Positions 7,970-16,518 of a stretch of DNA of 64,000 bases are shown here, piece after piece. The notes beneath the pieces were generated by a model. It worked only from the letters and a program-made list of their open reading frames with translations. It searched no databases and was not told the origin of the DNA. A program made the position numbers and the translations under genes. This stretch comes from Candidatus Wallbacteria bacterium (GTDB lineage: Bacteria; Muiribacteriota; UBA6191; JACPRK01): positions 1 through 64,000 of the forward strand of contig JACQZN010000122.1 in the NCBI GenBank assembly GCA_016213845.1. Reading direction: 5' to 3'. Numbering within the stretch: position 1 is the stretch's first letter; every line of letters begins with the position of its first letter.

Positions 7970-9151
7970 TTAGCAGCCGCTCCCGGCGCGGGCAAGCACC
8001 CTGCCGATTCCGTCCCGGAAAGCGGTCGGATTCGTCAGAAGGCTGGCCACCACGTATCCCTCGTCCGCAAAGTCGAAGAAGTACCCCGGGTGGACCAGGA
8101 CGCCATCCTCTCGCACCAGCTCGAGTACGCGCTCCTCGTCGCCGCACGTCCTGGGCAGCCGCAATACACAGCTCCAGCCGCCTTCGACCGGCAGCACCTC
8201 GCAGGCAGGGTGACCTCGCATCAGCTCTGGCAGCGCTCGTAGATTGGCAAGACAGCGCTCCGCGATCCGCCCGCGGATCTCCGCACCGGCTTCCAGAAGC
8301 GCAGGCGCTGCTTCCTGCACCGGCGTCCCGACGGAGAGAAACGTGTCCGCGACCAGCTCCAGCCGACGCAAGGCCGCTTCCACCAGCGGCGCCGGTCCCC
8401 CCGTGACCATCCACCCGAGCTTCATCTGCGGCAAACCGGCAGCCTTCGAGAGCCCCCCCAGGCAGAAGGTCAGCGCCGGCAAGTCGCCGGTGAGCTCGTG
8501 GACGAGGTCGCGCGCGCCCGACCAGTCGTAGCTGGCGAACACCTCGTCGGCCACGATCGCCAGTCCGTGGCGCTCAGCCAGCGCCGAGAGTCTCTCCAGC
8601 TCCTCAGGCAGCAGGAAGGAACCCGTCGGGTTGTTGGGATTGACCACGATCACGGCCCGGCACCGGGCGTCGATCGCCCTGGCCAGGGCCTCGAGGTCCA
8701 GCCGCCAGGACCCGTGATAGACCAGCGGGTAGGGCACGGCCTCGACACACTCCAGCGTCGCCAGGTGCTCGAAGAGCGGGTAGCTCGGGACCGGGACCAA
8801 CACGGAGTCGCCCGGATCGCAGAGCAGCTTGAACAGGAAGGCATAGGACTCGGATGTGCTGGCCGTGAGCATGATGCGCTCCGGGCTCACGCTCGCGCCC
8901 CGGCGGGCATAGTCGGCGCTGACGGCCTCGCGCACCCGATAGAGCCCCCGGGCGTCGGGCCGGTAGACGGCTCCGGCCGTCAGGGCCAGCGCAGCTGCGA
9001 TCCGCTCGGTCGGGTACGCGATACCCGCCGCCGTCGGATTCGAAACGGTCAGGTCCACGAGCGGCGCGCCCGATACGCGGCGGCGCGCCAGCTCGACGGC
9101 CAGCCCGTTCGGCTCCAGATTGCGTCCCGTGCGCGTCGAGAACCTCGTCAT
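7970..9151 (-). CDS. PLP-dependent class I/II aminotransferase
   Basis: A 393-residue fold-type I aminotransferase. It shows the substrate and PLP segments expected: VSNPTAAGI near the N-terminus, STSESYAFLF, an NPNNPTG loop near residue 180, VADEVFASYDW, and the PLP lysine in LSKAAGLPQMKLGW near residue 240. Amino-group transfer between an amino acid and a 2-oxoacid in the cytoplasm is expected; the family includes aspartate, alanine and aromatic aminotransferases and the sequence does not decide between them. The frame is open to 9337 but that extension is antisense to the orn start; ATG 9151 begins the conserved protein. It is divergent from oligoribonuclease. Confidence 0.88.
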   Translation of the reverse strand: MTRFSTRTGRNLEPNGLAVELARRRVSGAPLVDLTVSNPTAAGIAYPTERIAAALALTAGAVYRPDARGLYRVREAVSADYARRGASVSPERIMLTASTSESYAFLFKLLCDPGDSVLVPVPSYPLFEHLATLECVEAVPYPLVYHGSWRLDLEALARAIDARCRAVIVVNPNNPTGSFLLPEELERLSALAERHGLAIVADEVFASYDWSGARDLVHELTGDLPALTFCLGGLSKAAGLPQMKLGWMVTGGPAPLVEAALRRLELVADTFLSVGTPVQEAAPALLEAGAEIRGRIAERCLANLRALPELMRGHPACEVLPVEGGWSCVLRLPRTCGDEERVLELVREDGVLVHPGYFFDFADEGYVVASLLTNPTAFRDGIGRVLARAGSGC

Positions 9152-9192
9152 CGCCGCGGAGTATAGCCCGACCGTGCCCGCCCAACTTCGGC

Positions 9193-9198
9193 TATACT
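9193..9198 (+). promoter_or_regulatory. Candidate -10 box of orn
   Basis: TATACT lies in the divergent spacer, giving a start near 9205 and a leader of about 32 bases that contains AAAGGAG at 9222-9228. No convincing -35 hexamer was seen. Confidence 0.35.
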
Positions 9199-9236
9199 GT
9201 CGCGCGCCGCCCGGGCGGCACAAAGGAGACACCGGC

Positions 9237-9761
9237 GTGAAGAAACTACTCTGGGTCGATCTCGAGATGTCGGGGCTAGACGACGCAAAGGACGTCATCC
9301 TCGAAGCGGCCGTCGTCGTCACCGACATGCAGCTCACGGTCCTCGAGAGACTCGAGCGAGTCGTCTTTCAATCCGACGAGACTCTGGCCGCGATGCACCC
9401 CTGGTGCATCGAGCACCACGGCGAAAGCGGCCTGACGCAGGCCTGCCGCAACGGCGAGCCGCTGGAGAAGGTCGAGACCGATCTTCTGGCTCTGCTCGCG
9501 CGCCACTGGCCCGAAAACGAGATGGCCGTCCTCGCCGGCAACTCCGTCGGCACCGACCGGCGCTTCCTGATGCGCTGGATGCCCAGGCTGGGCGCCCGCC
9601 TGCATTACCGCGTGCTCGACGTCTCCAGCTTCAAGATAGTCTTCAAGGAGCGCTTCGGCATCCTCTTCGACAAGGCCGAAGCCCACCGCGCCGTCGCCGA
9701 CATCGACGAGTCGATCGCCGAGCTGGGCCACTACCTGAAGCACATCCGCGTCGAGCCCTGA
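9237..9761 (+). CDS. orn: Oligoribonuclease (3'-5' exoribonuclease of di-/oligonucleotides)
   Basis: A 174-residue DEDDh exonuclease, the usual length. Exo motif I is WVDLEMSGLD, motif II lies around LAGNSVGTDRRFL, and motif III is HRAVADIDESI with the catalytic His and Asp. It degrades 2-5-nt RNA and linear dinucleotides such as pGpG in the cytoplasm, which ends cyclic-di-GMP turnover in many proteobacteria. The start is GTG 9237 with AAAGGAG 9 bases upstream; the frame is open further upstream but that part overlaps the divergent promoter region. A strong hairpin follows at 9772. Confidence 0.95.
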   Translation: MKKLLWVDLEMSGLDDAKDVILEAAVVVTDMQLTVLERLERVVFQSDETLAAMHPWCIEHHGESGLTQACRNGEPLEKVETDLLALLARHWPENEMAVLAGNSVGTDRRFLMRWMPRLGARLHYRVLDVSSFKIVFKERFGILFDKAEAHRAVADIDESIAELGHYLKHIRVEP

Positions 9762-9765
9762 GAAA

Positions 9766-9823
9766 AAAACTGGGGACACACGACTCATTTCCGGCTGGAA
9801 ACGAGTCGTGTGTCCCCGGTTTT
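9766..9823. repeat. REP-like long hairpin, copy 1 (GGGGACACACGAC family)
   Basis: The arms 9772-9792 and 9797-9817 pair at 20 of 21 positions around a 4-base loop (15-bp outer stem, one mismatch, then TTTCC/GGAAA). A-rich sequence precedes it and TTTT follows. The core GGGACACACGAC and its complement recur in the hairpin at 60225. It could also end orn transcription. Such palindromes are commonly spread by RAYT (TnpA-REP) transposases; none is in this window. Confidence 0.8.
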
Positions 9824-9854
9824 CCCAATTCTGCCGGGGTATAGTGATAGCTGG

Positions 9855-11312
9855 ATGGAGAGCGAGCCGCGGGAAGTTTCGTGCCTCGTCTGCGGGATGT
9901 CGCTGCGGGAGGGGCGGCTGGTCCACTGCAAGGCGTGCGAGACAGCGCACCACCAGGACTGCTGGGACTACAACGGCGGCTGCGCAACGTACGGCTGTTT
10001 CGGCGGGAGCACCGGTGGCGCGCGCGAGCAAGCGGCGGCCAAGGCGGCTCCGCCACGCGCCGGATTCGACGCGTGGCGAACGGTCGTGATTCCGGTCGTG
10101 GCGGTCGTGGCGCTCAACGTGGCGTCGAAGGAGAAGACTCCCCCGCCCCCGGTTCCCCCCGCGCCCCAACCCGTCGCGGCGCTACAGCCGCTGCCGCACC
10201 CGTCTCGCTGGAAGACGCCGGCACTCGACGCGATCCGCGACGAAGTGCTGGCACCCGCCTGGCGGACGGCCATCGAAGGGACACCAGAGCCCGACGCGGT
10301 CGCCTGCCCGGTTCAAGATTCGAGACCCGTCGTCGTCGCCTCGCGCTCGCAGTTCGAGGAGATCCTGGCGGGATTCGATGCGGAAACGGGAAAGAAGCTC
10401 TGGACGACGCGTTACGCGGCTACCGGCGGCCCGGGCAACCTGGCGGCCGCGGCGATCGGCGATCGCGTTGCAGTTCTGCGGGCTCGCCTTGGGCTGCAGA
10501 TACTGGAGCGAAGCTCGGGGCGGGAGCTCTCGGGCTTCTCGGGTGACGGCCCCGCCGCGGGCGATGCCGAGGTCCTTGGCGTAGACCACGCCGAGGTCAG
10601 CCTGGGCGGCGGAGCCTACGCGGTACAGATCGGCGAAGCCGGAGCGTTCTCGTCCGGTGTGGCCGGCCTGGCGATCGAGTCGGGACGGTTCTCCGGGGCC
10701 GGCAAAGTGCTGGGCGCCGGCCGCGGTGTTGCCGTCGTCCAGAACCGGAAGCTGGGCGTGGAGCTCTGGAAGCTGGGGGCCAACCGGCCGCTCTGGACCA
10801 CACCCCACAACAGGCCCGCGACGACCGCCCTGGTTCGCATGAACTACATCTTCGTCGGCGGCGAGAGCCTCTGGGTCTTCGACCGCGCGTCGGGCAAGCT
10901 CCTGGACACGGTCACCGTCTCGGCACCCGTGCGGCGCATCGACGAGCGCAGCTGGCACCTCTACGTGATGGACTTCGCCGACCGCCTCAGCGTTTTCGAC
11001 CTCGACAGCCGGCGGCTGCTCTTCATGCTTGCCGACGTGGCTCGCTTTCAGTACCTGATGATGGCGGAAGTGGTGGTGGGCGTGGGCGGCGCCGCCCGGA
11101 TTGTCGATTTCCAGAGCGGAGAGCCCCTGGCGCGTGCCCGCCTCGAGGCCGGCGGCAGGACACGCGGGGCGCCGGGTGCCGGCAGGGCTGCCTCCTTCAT
11201 GCAGAGCCCCGCAGGCTGGCTGCGCACGGCAGACGACCGGCTTGTTCTGGAAGCGCTGGGCGGACCAGGCGGCGGCTACGAGCTCTGCGCCTACGCGCTC
11301 AGGCCCGAGTGA
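9855..11312 (+). CDS. Prokaryotic RING-type zinc finger fused to PQQ-like beta-propeller
   Basis: A 485-residue protein. Residues 10-45 form a Cys/His cluster (CLVCGM, HCKAC, HHQDCW, then two spaced Cys before YGC) with the spacing of the prokaryotic RING finger (PF14446-like). It is followed by a short hydrophobic helix near residues 75-90, a Pro-rich linker, and from about 110 to the end repeated beta-strand units of the PQQ/quinoprotein propeller type (GFDAETGKKLWTT, WVFDRASGKLLDTV, SVFDLDSRRLLFML). It has no enzyme motif. The probable topology is cytoplasmic finger, one membrane helix, outside propeller. A second RING-type protein of different architecture lies at 63229-63876. The start is ATG 9855; the frame is open to 9810 through the hairpin. 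It converges on the FHA gene, 17 bases away. Confidence 0.75.
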   Translation: MESEPREVSCLVCGMSLREGRLVHCKACETAHHQDCWDYNGGCATYGCFGGSTGGAREQAAAKAAPPRAGFDAWRTVVIPVVAVVALNVASKEKTPPPPVPPAPQPVAALQPLPHPSRWKTPALDAIRDEVLAPAWRTAIEGTPEPDAVACPVQDSRPVVVASRSQFEEILAGFDAETGKKLWTTRYAATGGPGNLAAAAIGDRVAVLRARLGLQILERSSGRELSGFSGDGPAAGDAEVLGVDHAEVSLGGGAYAVQIGEAGAFSSGVAGLAIESGRFSGAGKVLGAGRGVAVVQNRKLGVELWKLGANRPLWTTPHNRPATTALVRMNYIFVGGESLWVFDRASGKLLDTVTVSAPVRRIDERSWHLYVMDFADRLSVFDLDSRRLLFMLADVARFQYLMMAEVVVGVGGAARIVDFQSGEPLARARLEAGGRTRGAPGAGRAASFMQSPAGWLRTADDRLVLEALGGPGGGYELCAYALRPE

Positions 11313-11329
11313 GCGGGCCCCGGCGCCTC

Positions 11330-14152
11330 TCAGAAAAGCAGGCTGGCCAGCGCGCAGACCCAGCGGACCGCCGCGAACTCGAAGGCGACCCGAGGCATCC
11401 GACCGGTCAGCGCCAGCGCCGCGGTTAGCGGCTTGCCGGGCAGCGGCATCACCAGGGCAGATCGGTTCTGAATCCGGAACAGCGGCAAGCTTCCATGTCG
11501 CGGGCGGTAGAGCCGCGGCTCGTCCAGATCCTCGACCACCACGCGGCCGGATTCGAAGGCGGCCTCGACGGCTCCTTCCAGCCGCATCCAGCTGGTCGGA
11601 TCGAGCTCCTCGCTGCCGGCCCTCATCTCGGGCGGCCCTCCCCCAGCCCGGATGAGGCCGACAGACGCGGCCTGCAGCCTTCCGGCCAGCTCATTCGTCA
11701 ATCGCTCCAGCGGGTCCAGCGACTCGGAGCGCGCCTCGGCCAGAGTCCGCAGCAGAGCTCGCGCCGCCTCGACGCGGTCCGTGGCAGCGCGCGCAGCACC
11801 CTCGACGGCCGTGAAAACCAGGGCCAGCGGGCCCGCCTCCAGCAGGTCGCCCTCGGAGAGCTGCGCCTTCAGAATCGGCACGCCGTTGACGCGGGTCCCC
11901 AGGCTGGAGCGCGCGTCAACCGCGTCGCACCCGGTCGCGGTCGGCACCAGCAGCGCGTGGCGGCGGCTGACGGACTCGCTTGGGACGCGGATGTCGCACT
12001 CGGGGCCGCGGCCGATCCAGAGCGGCCGGTCGACAGGCATCGACACCCCTTCGCCGTGCGCCGCCAGACGCCTGGGCCGCAACTGGGCGCCGGCGGCAGG
12101 CAGACCGTCAAGAGCGATCCAGCCTCCGGCCGCCAGTTGCTGGGGCACCAACAGACAGTGCCCCGGGTCGGCCGCGCCGTCGCCGAAGAGCTCGCTCCGC
12201 ACCCAGCGCGCCTTGGACGCACCCGCCACCAGCGCCAGCGCGGGCAGCGCCGCTTCGAGCGCCTCGGAGCCCGTCGGCGCTGCAGCCGCTCCCAGGGCGA
12301 CCGGCTGCAGGTCCTCCACGGGCCGTGACACCGGAACGTAACGCGGCTCGCCACCCTCGGCCGTGACGGCCGGGTCGACCTCGAAGACGAGCTCCATGTC
12401 TCCTATCGAAAGCCTGGCCCCGGGCGCGAGCGGAGCCTGTTCCACCAGCCGTCCGTCGACATAGGTGCCGTTGCTGCTGCGCATATCGATCACCTGACAC
12501 TCGGCCGGTGCGGTGCTGGTGACGACGGCGGCGTGGGTCCTCGAGACCGTTCCGTCGCCGGTCAGCCTCAGGTCGTTGGAATCGTCTCGGCCGACGAGCA
12601 CGACGCCCTGCTCGGGCAGCGGCACGCGGACCGCCCCGGCGCGCAGCCAGGCCCCGGCACGGACGCCGGCAGGCTCCGGGAGCTGCGCCAGCCGTGCCGG
12701 AGGTTTCGCCAGCCCGGCCAGCGGATCGATGCGGGAGGCGATCTCCTCGGCGACGGCAAGGGCGCCGGGCGCGAACCCTGGGCGGCCGCGCGTGCGGGTC
12801 AAGACCAGAGCGGCGCCCTTAGGCGCGAGCGCCACGGCCATCGCGCCGCCAACGATGGCCAGCGGCTCGCCTGGCCGCAAGGCGACCGACGCCAGCTCCG
12901 GGTCCGCGAGCAGGTCGGCTGTGATGGCCGGCTTGCCGGTGGCGATCGCCCGCTTCGTCAGGGCATCGAGGTGGCGCGACGGGATGCCCGTCGAGCGCAT
13001 CCAACCTTGCGACTGGTGGCGGCTGATCTCGACCAAGGTCGCGACGACGCTCGACGGTTCCTCGGTCGTCCAGACCAGGGAGCCCGAATGGGCGCCGGAG
13101 AGGGTAATCGCGGCCAGAAGGCAGGCCTCGGCCCGCTCCTCGGCCGACTTGAGGCCAGTGAGGGCGCAACCTAGCGAGAAGGCCCCGGCCACCACGTCGT
13201 CGGGCGCGCCAAGAAGCGCCTGCAGCGGCATGGGCAGCAGCGCCGACGCCGCCGGATGAGCCAGCACGTCGACGTCCTGCTCCAGGATGGAGAGGCGCAT
13301 CCCCGACTCCACGACCGCGTGAGCTACCGGCGACCGATTGACCTTCAGGGCCCCGGCGCCGGAGAGGTCGAGCAGGTGCAGCTCCTCCCGAAAGGCGGTG
13401 ACCAGGATCAGCGGGTCCCGGACGTCGGCGCGGCTGAGGTCGAGGTGGCAGAAGTCGGGCCAGCCAAGCACGCCGTAGGCCCCGAACGAGACATCTTGCC
13501 TGAAAATGCGGAGCGTGTGCTCCCGGTAAGGCAGGACGGCGGCTGCGCTGGCGTTTCCCCAAAGCGCCACGTCGTCCAGCGCCGCCCCCAGGCTGCCGAG
13601 CTTGTGGGCGAGCTCGCTGTCTTCAGGCTGCGGACGATTGCCCCACTCGAGTCTGAGGACCTTGGAGTCATCGCGATAGAGGGTGAGCTCGACGCCATCG
13701 TGCAGCCGCTTGCGCGGCGCAGAGACTTTGCTGGCGCCCGTGACGGCTGAAACGACTCGAAGCAGCTGGCGGCTCCTTCCAGTCGCCGACTGCTCGCTTG
13801 CGTAGGAGAGTCCGGCGTCCAGGGCCCGCCGCAGCTGCCTGGCCTGGTCGGGGCCGGCGTCCGTCAGGCCTCGCCCGGGCTGAGGGTCCAGCCTGACGTG
13901 CATCGCAATGCCGCCCAGGGTGATGTGGTCGCCGTGGCGCAGCGGATGGCTACCGTGGGTCTGCCCGTTGACCTGCATCGGCGCGGGCGTCCCGATCGGG
14001 TAGAGGGTGTTGGTCTGGAACCAGCGGACGATCGCGGCCGCGTAGAGCGGCCCGGCTTCAATCCGGACGTGGCAATCGGGGGCCGAACCGATCAGACTCA
14101 GTCCGGGCCCCAGCGACCACGTCCGTCCGGGTGTCTCCAGCAGGAGGCGCAC
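11330..14152 (-). CDS. Triple-FHA, GAF-containing signalling scaffold protein
   Basis: A 940-residue soluble protein. FHA domain 1 is at about residues 1-95, a GAF-like domain at about 335-475, FHA domain 2 at about 500-590 (VGRDDSNDLRL, SRTHAAVV, SSNGTYVDGR), FHA domain 3 at about 690-780 (IGRGPECDIRV, SRRHALLV, SSLGTRVNG), and a second GAF-like region at about 790-940. FHA domains 2 and 3 keep the Arg, Ser-Arg-x-His and Ser-Asn/Leu-Gly elements for phosphothreonine binding. No catalytic domain is seen, so it probably assembles phosphorylated partners of a Ser/Thr kinase pathway; no such kinase is in the window. The start is GTG 14152. The alpha-amylase gene lies 80 bases upstream in the same direction. 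Confidence 0.8.
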   Translation of the reverse strand: MRLLLETPGRTWSLGPGLSLIGSAPDCHVRIEAGPLYAAAIVRWFQTNTLYPIGTPAPMQVNGQTHGSHPLRHGDHITLGGIAMHVRLDPQPGRGLTDAGPDQARQLRRALDAGLSYASEQSATGRSRQLLRVVSAVTGASKVSAPRKRLHDGVELTLYRDDSKVLRLEWGNRPQPEDSELAHKLGSLGAALDDVALWGNASAAAVLPYREHTLRIFRQDVSFGAYGVLGWPDFCHLDLSRADVRDPLILVTAFREELHLLDLSGAGALKVNRSPVAHAVVESGMRLSILEQDVDVLAHPAASALLPMPLQALLGAPDDVVAGAFSLGCALTGLKSAEERAEACLLAAITLSGAHSGSLVWTTEEPSSVVATLVEISRHQSQGWMRSTGIPSRHLDALTKRAIATGKPAITADLLADPELASVALRPGEPLAIVGGAMAVALAPKGAALVLTRTRGRPGFAPGALAVAEEIASRIDPLAGLAKPPARLAQLPEPAGVRAGAWLRAGAVRVPLPEQGVVLVGRDDSNDLRLTGDGTVSRTHAAVVTSTAPAECQVIDMRSSNGTYVDGRLVEQAPLAPGARLSIGDMELVFEVDPAVTAEGGEPRYVPVSRPVEDLQPVALGAAAAPTGSEALEAALPALALVAGASKARWVRSELFGDGAADPGHCLLVPQQLAAGGWIALDGLPAAGAQLRPRRLAAHGEGVSMPVDRPLWIGRGPECDIRVPSESVSRRHALLVPTATGCDAVDARSSLGTRVNGVPILKAQLSEGDLLEAGPLALVFTAVEGAARAATDRVEAARALLRTLAEARSESLDPLERLTNELAGRLQAASVGLIRAGGGPPEMRAGSEELDPTSWMRLEGAVEAAFESGRVVVEDLDEPRLYRPRHGSLPLFRIQNRSALVMPLPGKPLTAALALTGRMPRVAFEFAAVRWVCALASLLF

Positions 14153-14232
14153 GACCCCTCCACACTACACGACGCGGCCGTGCGCGGGCGAGCGGCGACT
14201 CGGCGGGGCCATCGGCCGACCAGGCCGGCGGG

Positions 14233-15789
14233 TCACTGTTCCAGCCGGGAGTACTGCAAGGCGCGCCGAACTGCGGCGGGAATGACCGTCCGTTCTCCCA
14301 GCTCGCGCGCGCGCGGGCTCTCCGGCACGAGGATGGCGCCCCAGTTCCCCGGAACGCGAACCCGGACGTTGCCGTCGGACGCAGTCAGGAGGCGGTTTCC
14401 CAGCAGCTCTCGCCACTGGCCGCCGGCGGGGACGGGCAGCGGTGCCTCGGAGGCATCCGCCTTGTTGTTCAGGAGCACGAGCACGTGATCGTCGCCCAGG
14501 CTCCGCCGATAGCCGTACTGTCCGCGGTCATTGTGACGCCAGACGGTGGTCATGCCCCCGCGCCTGAGCGGGGCCAATTCGCGGCGCAGATGGATCAGCG
14601 TGCGGAACAGCGCGCGCAGCTCGCCGTCCTGGGCGTCATCCCAGGGCATTCGCTTGCGGGTCTCCTGATCGGAGGCCTCGTGGTTGATCTGTCCCGAGCC
14701 GCCGCCGGCAGCGCCGCCAGACGCGACCGACCCGGTATGCGATGTGACCTCGTCGCCGTAGTAGACGATCGGAACCTCGTCGAAGGTCATCTGGGCGATG
14801 GCGGCCACATAGAGCCGCCAGACGTCGTTGCCGGCGGACTCCAGGAACCTGGGCACGTCGTGGTTGCCCAGGAAGCTTCCCATCGCCATCGGCCCGTAGA
14901 TGCGCCGCAGGTCGTTCATGCTGCGATCGAAGCTGTCCACGTCAATCGACTTCTGCGCAAAGAACTGGTTGAACACCGCCTGGCGAGGGAAGTCCATGCA
15001 CCCGTGGAGGGCGTCCGCCCAGCTCCCGATGACCGGCGCGTCCTCCCAGACCTCGCCCAGCAGATAGCGGTCCGCGCCCAGCCGGCCCGAGAGCTCTTGC
15101 CAGAACTGCTTGCCGGGTCCGACCGCGAAGTCGAGCCGCAGGCCGTCCACGCCGTACTTGCGGATCCAGCCGACGGCGGCCGACATCAGCATCTCGCGGA
15201 CCTCGCGGCTACCCGTGTTCCAGCGAGGCAGATCGGGAAAGTAGTAGAAGCGCTCGTACTCCTTGGGCCACGATTTCCAGAGGAACCAGTCGTGGAAGCG
15301 GCTCTCACGGGACTTGAGCGCATCCTGGAAGGCGGGATGGTACTCGCTGGCATGGTTGGCGACGTAATCGAGCAACACGCGAATGCCCTTGGCGTGCGCC
15401 TCGTCGACCAGCTTGCGCAGGTCCGACTCGGTGCCGAAGCGCGGCTCGACCTTGTCGTAGTCCATCACGTGATAGCCGTGGTAGAACGGCGTGCGGAAAA
15501 CCGGCGTCAGCCACAGGCAGTTGACCCCCAGGTCCGCCAGGTACGGCAGCTTCTGGCGGATGCCGGCGAGGTCTCCGCCCAGGAAGTTGACGGTCGGGCG
15601 GTAGCCAGGGTTCTGGGACGGCGGTAGCGGCTGGTCCTCGCCAGCGTGATTGTTGGAGGGATCGCCGTCGTGGAAGCGGTCCACCAGCACCTGGTAGATG
15701 ACCGCATCGCGAGCCCAGTCGGGGGGCGCAGCCAGCGCGCTGGAGAGCGCGAGGGCAAGGATGAAAGGACAGACAAGAACGAGGCGCAA
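14233..15789 (-). CDS. Secreted GH13 alpha-amylase family glycoside hydrolase
   Basis: A 518-residue protein with a signal peptide (MRLVLVCPFILALALSSALA). The GH13 (beta/alpha)8 barrel shows region I (LDYVANHAS), region II GLRLDFAV with the Asp nucleophile near 222, region III GEVWEDA with the acid/base Glu, and region IV FLGNHDVPR. It hydrolyses alpha-1,4-glucans or related oligosaccharides outside the cytoplasm. A C-terminal beta domain follows (WRHNDRGQYGYRRS to the end). The start is TTG 15789, chosen because GGAGG lies 6 bases upstream and the signal peptide begins at once. Confidence 0.92.
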   Translation of the reverse strand: MRLVLVCPFILALALSSALAAPPDWARDAVIYQVLVDRFHDGDPSNNHAGEDQPLPPSQNPGYRPTVNFLGGDLAGIRQKLPYLADLGVNCLWLTPVFRTPFYHGYHVMDYDKVEPRFGTESDLRKLVDEAHAKGIRVLLDYVANHASEYHPAFQDALKSRESRFHDWFLWKSWPKEYERFYYFPDLPRWNTGSREVREMLMSAAVGWIRKYGVDGLRLDFAVGPGKQFWQELSGRLGADRYLLGEVWEDAPVIGSWADALHGCMDFPRQAVFNQFFAQKSIDVDSFDRSMNDLRRIYGPMAMGSFLGNHDVPRFLESAGNDVWRLYVAAIAQMTFDEVPIVYYGDEVTSHTGSVASGGAAGGGSGQINHEASDQETRKRMPWDDAQDGELRALFRTLIHLRRELAPLRRGGMTTVWRHNDRGQYGYRRSLGDDHVLVLLNNKADASEAPLPVPAGGQWRELLGNRLLTASDGNVRVRVPGNWGAILVPESPRARELGERTVIPAAVRRALQYSRLEQ

Positions 15790-15876
15790 GACTACCTCCG
15801 TGTTCGACTACGGCCGGCGCGCTCAAAGGTTGCCGGTTGAGGGGCCCGGGGCCCAGGCCGATGATCATGGTGGACC

Positions 15877-16305
15877 ATGCCGATCCGACTCGCCTGCTTC
15901 GCCATCCTGCTCGCCCTGACCGGCCTGGCGCTGGTCGCCTGCGGCGACTCCTCTCCCGGGCTGCTGCCCGCGCAGCCGGAGCGCTCGGGCAACACCGAGG
16001 CCGTCTCGTTCGTGCAGGACGAGGTGCTGGTGACCTACCGGCAGACGAGGGTGAACGAGTTTCAGAAGACGACCCTCGTGTGGAACGGCAGCGTCCGGAA
16101 CCTGGGCAACCGCGTCTCCAACGCCCGCTTCGAGGTGCTCAGCACGCGCGGGCCCGTCATGCGCGGGCAGCTTCAGACGAAGGTCGAGGTCGCCCAGGCC
16201 TTCGGAGACCTTCTTCCCGGGCAGGAACAGCTCATCCACGCGACGTTTTCCTTCCCGAACACGCACTCTCTGGCCGTGTCCGCCCGGTTCGCGCGAGACC
16301 CCTGA
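15877..16305 (+). CDS. Small lipoprotein
   Basis: A 142-residue protein with a lipobox LVAC (Cys22) after a hydrophobic signal, so it should be lipid-anchored. The mature part is beta-rich (VLVTYRQTRVNEFQKTTLVW, then a second half about SNARFEVLSTRG) and reminiscent of FxLYD-type folds, but no family is assigned. It is divergent from the amylase gene, with 87 bases between the starts. Confidence 0.7.
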   Translation: MPIRLACFAILLALTGLALVACGDSSPGLLPAQPERSGNTEAVSFVQDEVLVTYRQTRVNEFQKTTLVWNGSVRNLGNRVSNARFEVLSTRGPVMRGQLQTKVEVAQAFGDLLPGQEQLIHATFSFPNTHSLAVSARFARDP

Positions 16306-16329
16306 GCGGAACCCGCCGGGCCGGGATCC

Positions 16330-16456
16330 CGGCAAAGTCGCGAGCCCGGAGGCGGAAATCGGGGACTGGCTCCGGAAGCCTGCTGGAAACTTGGCAGTCG
16401 TACCGTCGGCCGGCCGGGCTTCCGGTGGCTGTACCCGTTTTCCGACGACTTTGCCG
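16330..16456. repeat. 127-bp imperfect palindromic intergenic element, copy A
   Basis: The ends are an 11-bp inverted repeat (CGGCAAAGTCG at 16330-16340 and its complement at 16446-16456). The inner arms are also largely complementary (about GGACTGGCTCCGGAAGCC against GGCTTCCGGTGGCTGTACCC). A second copy lies at 40120-40247 in the same orientation with roughly 80% identity by eye. Confidence 0.75.
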
Positions 16457-16518
16457 TTGTCCTCCCCGCCGGGCCGGCTGCGATTGCGCGGCGGGCGGCG
16501 AGCCGGTACCGTGGAGCC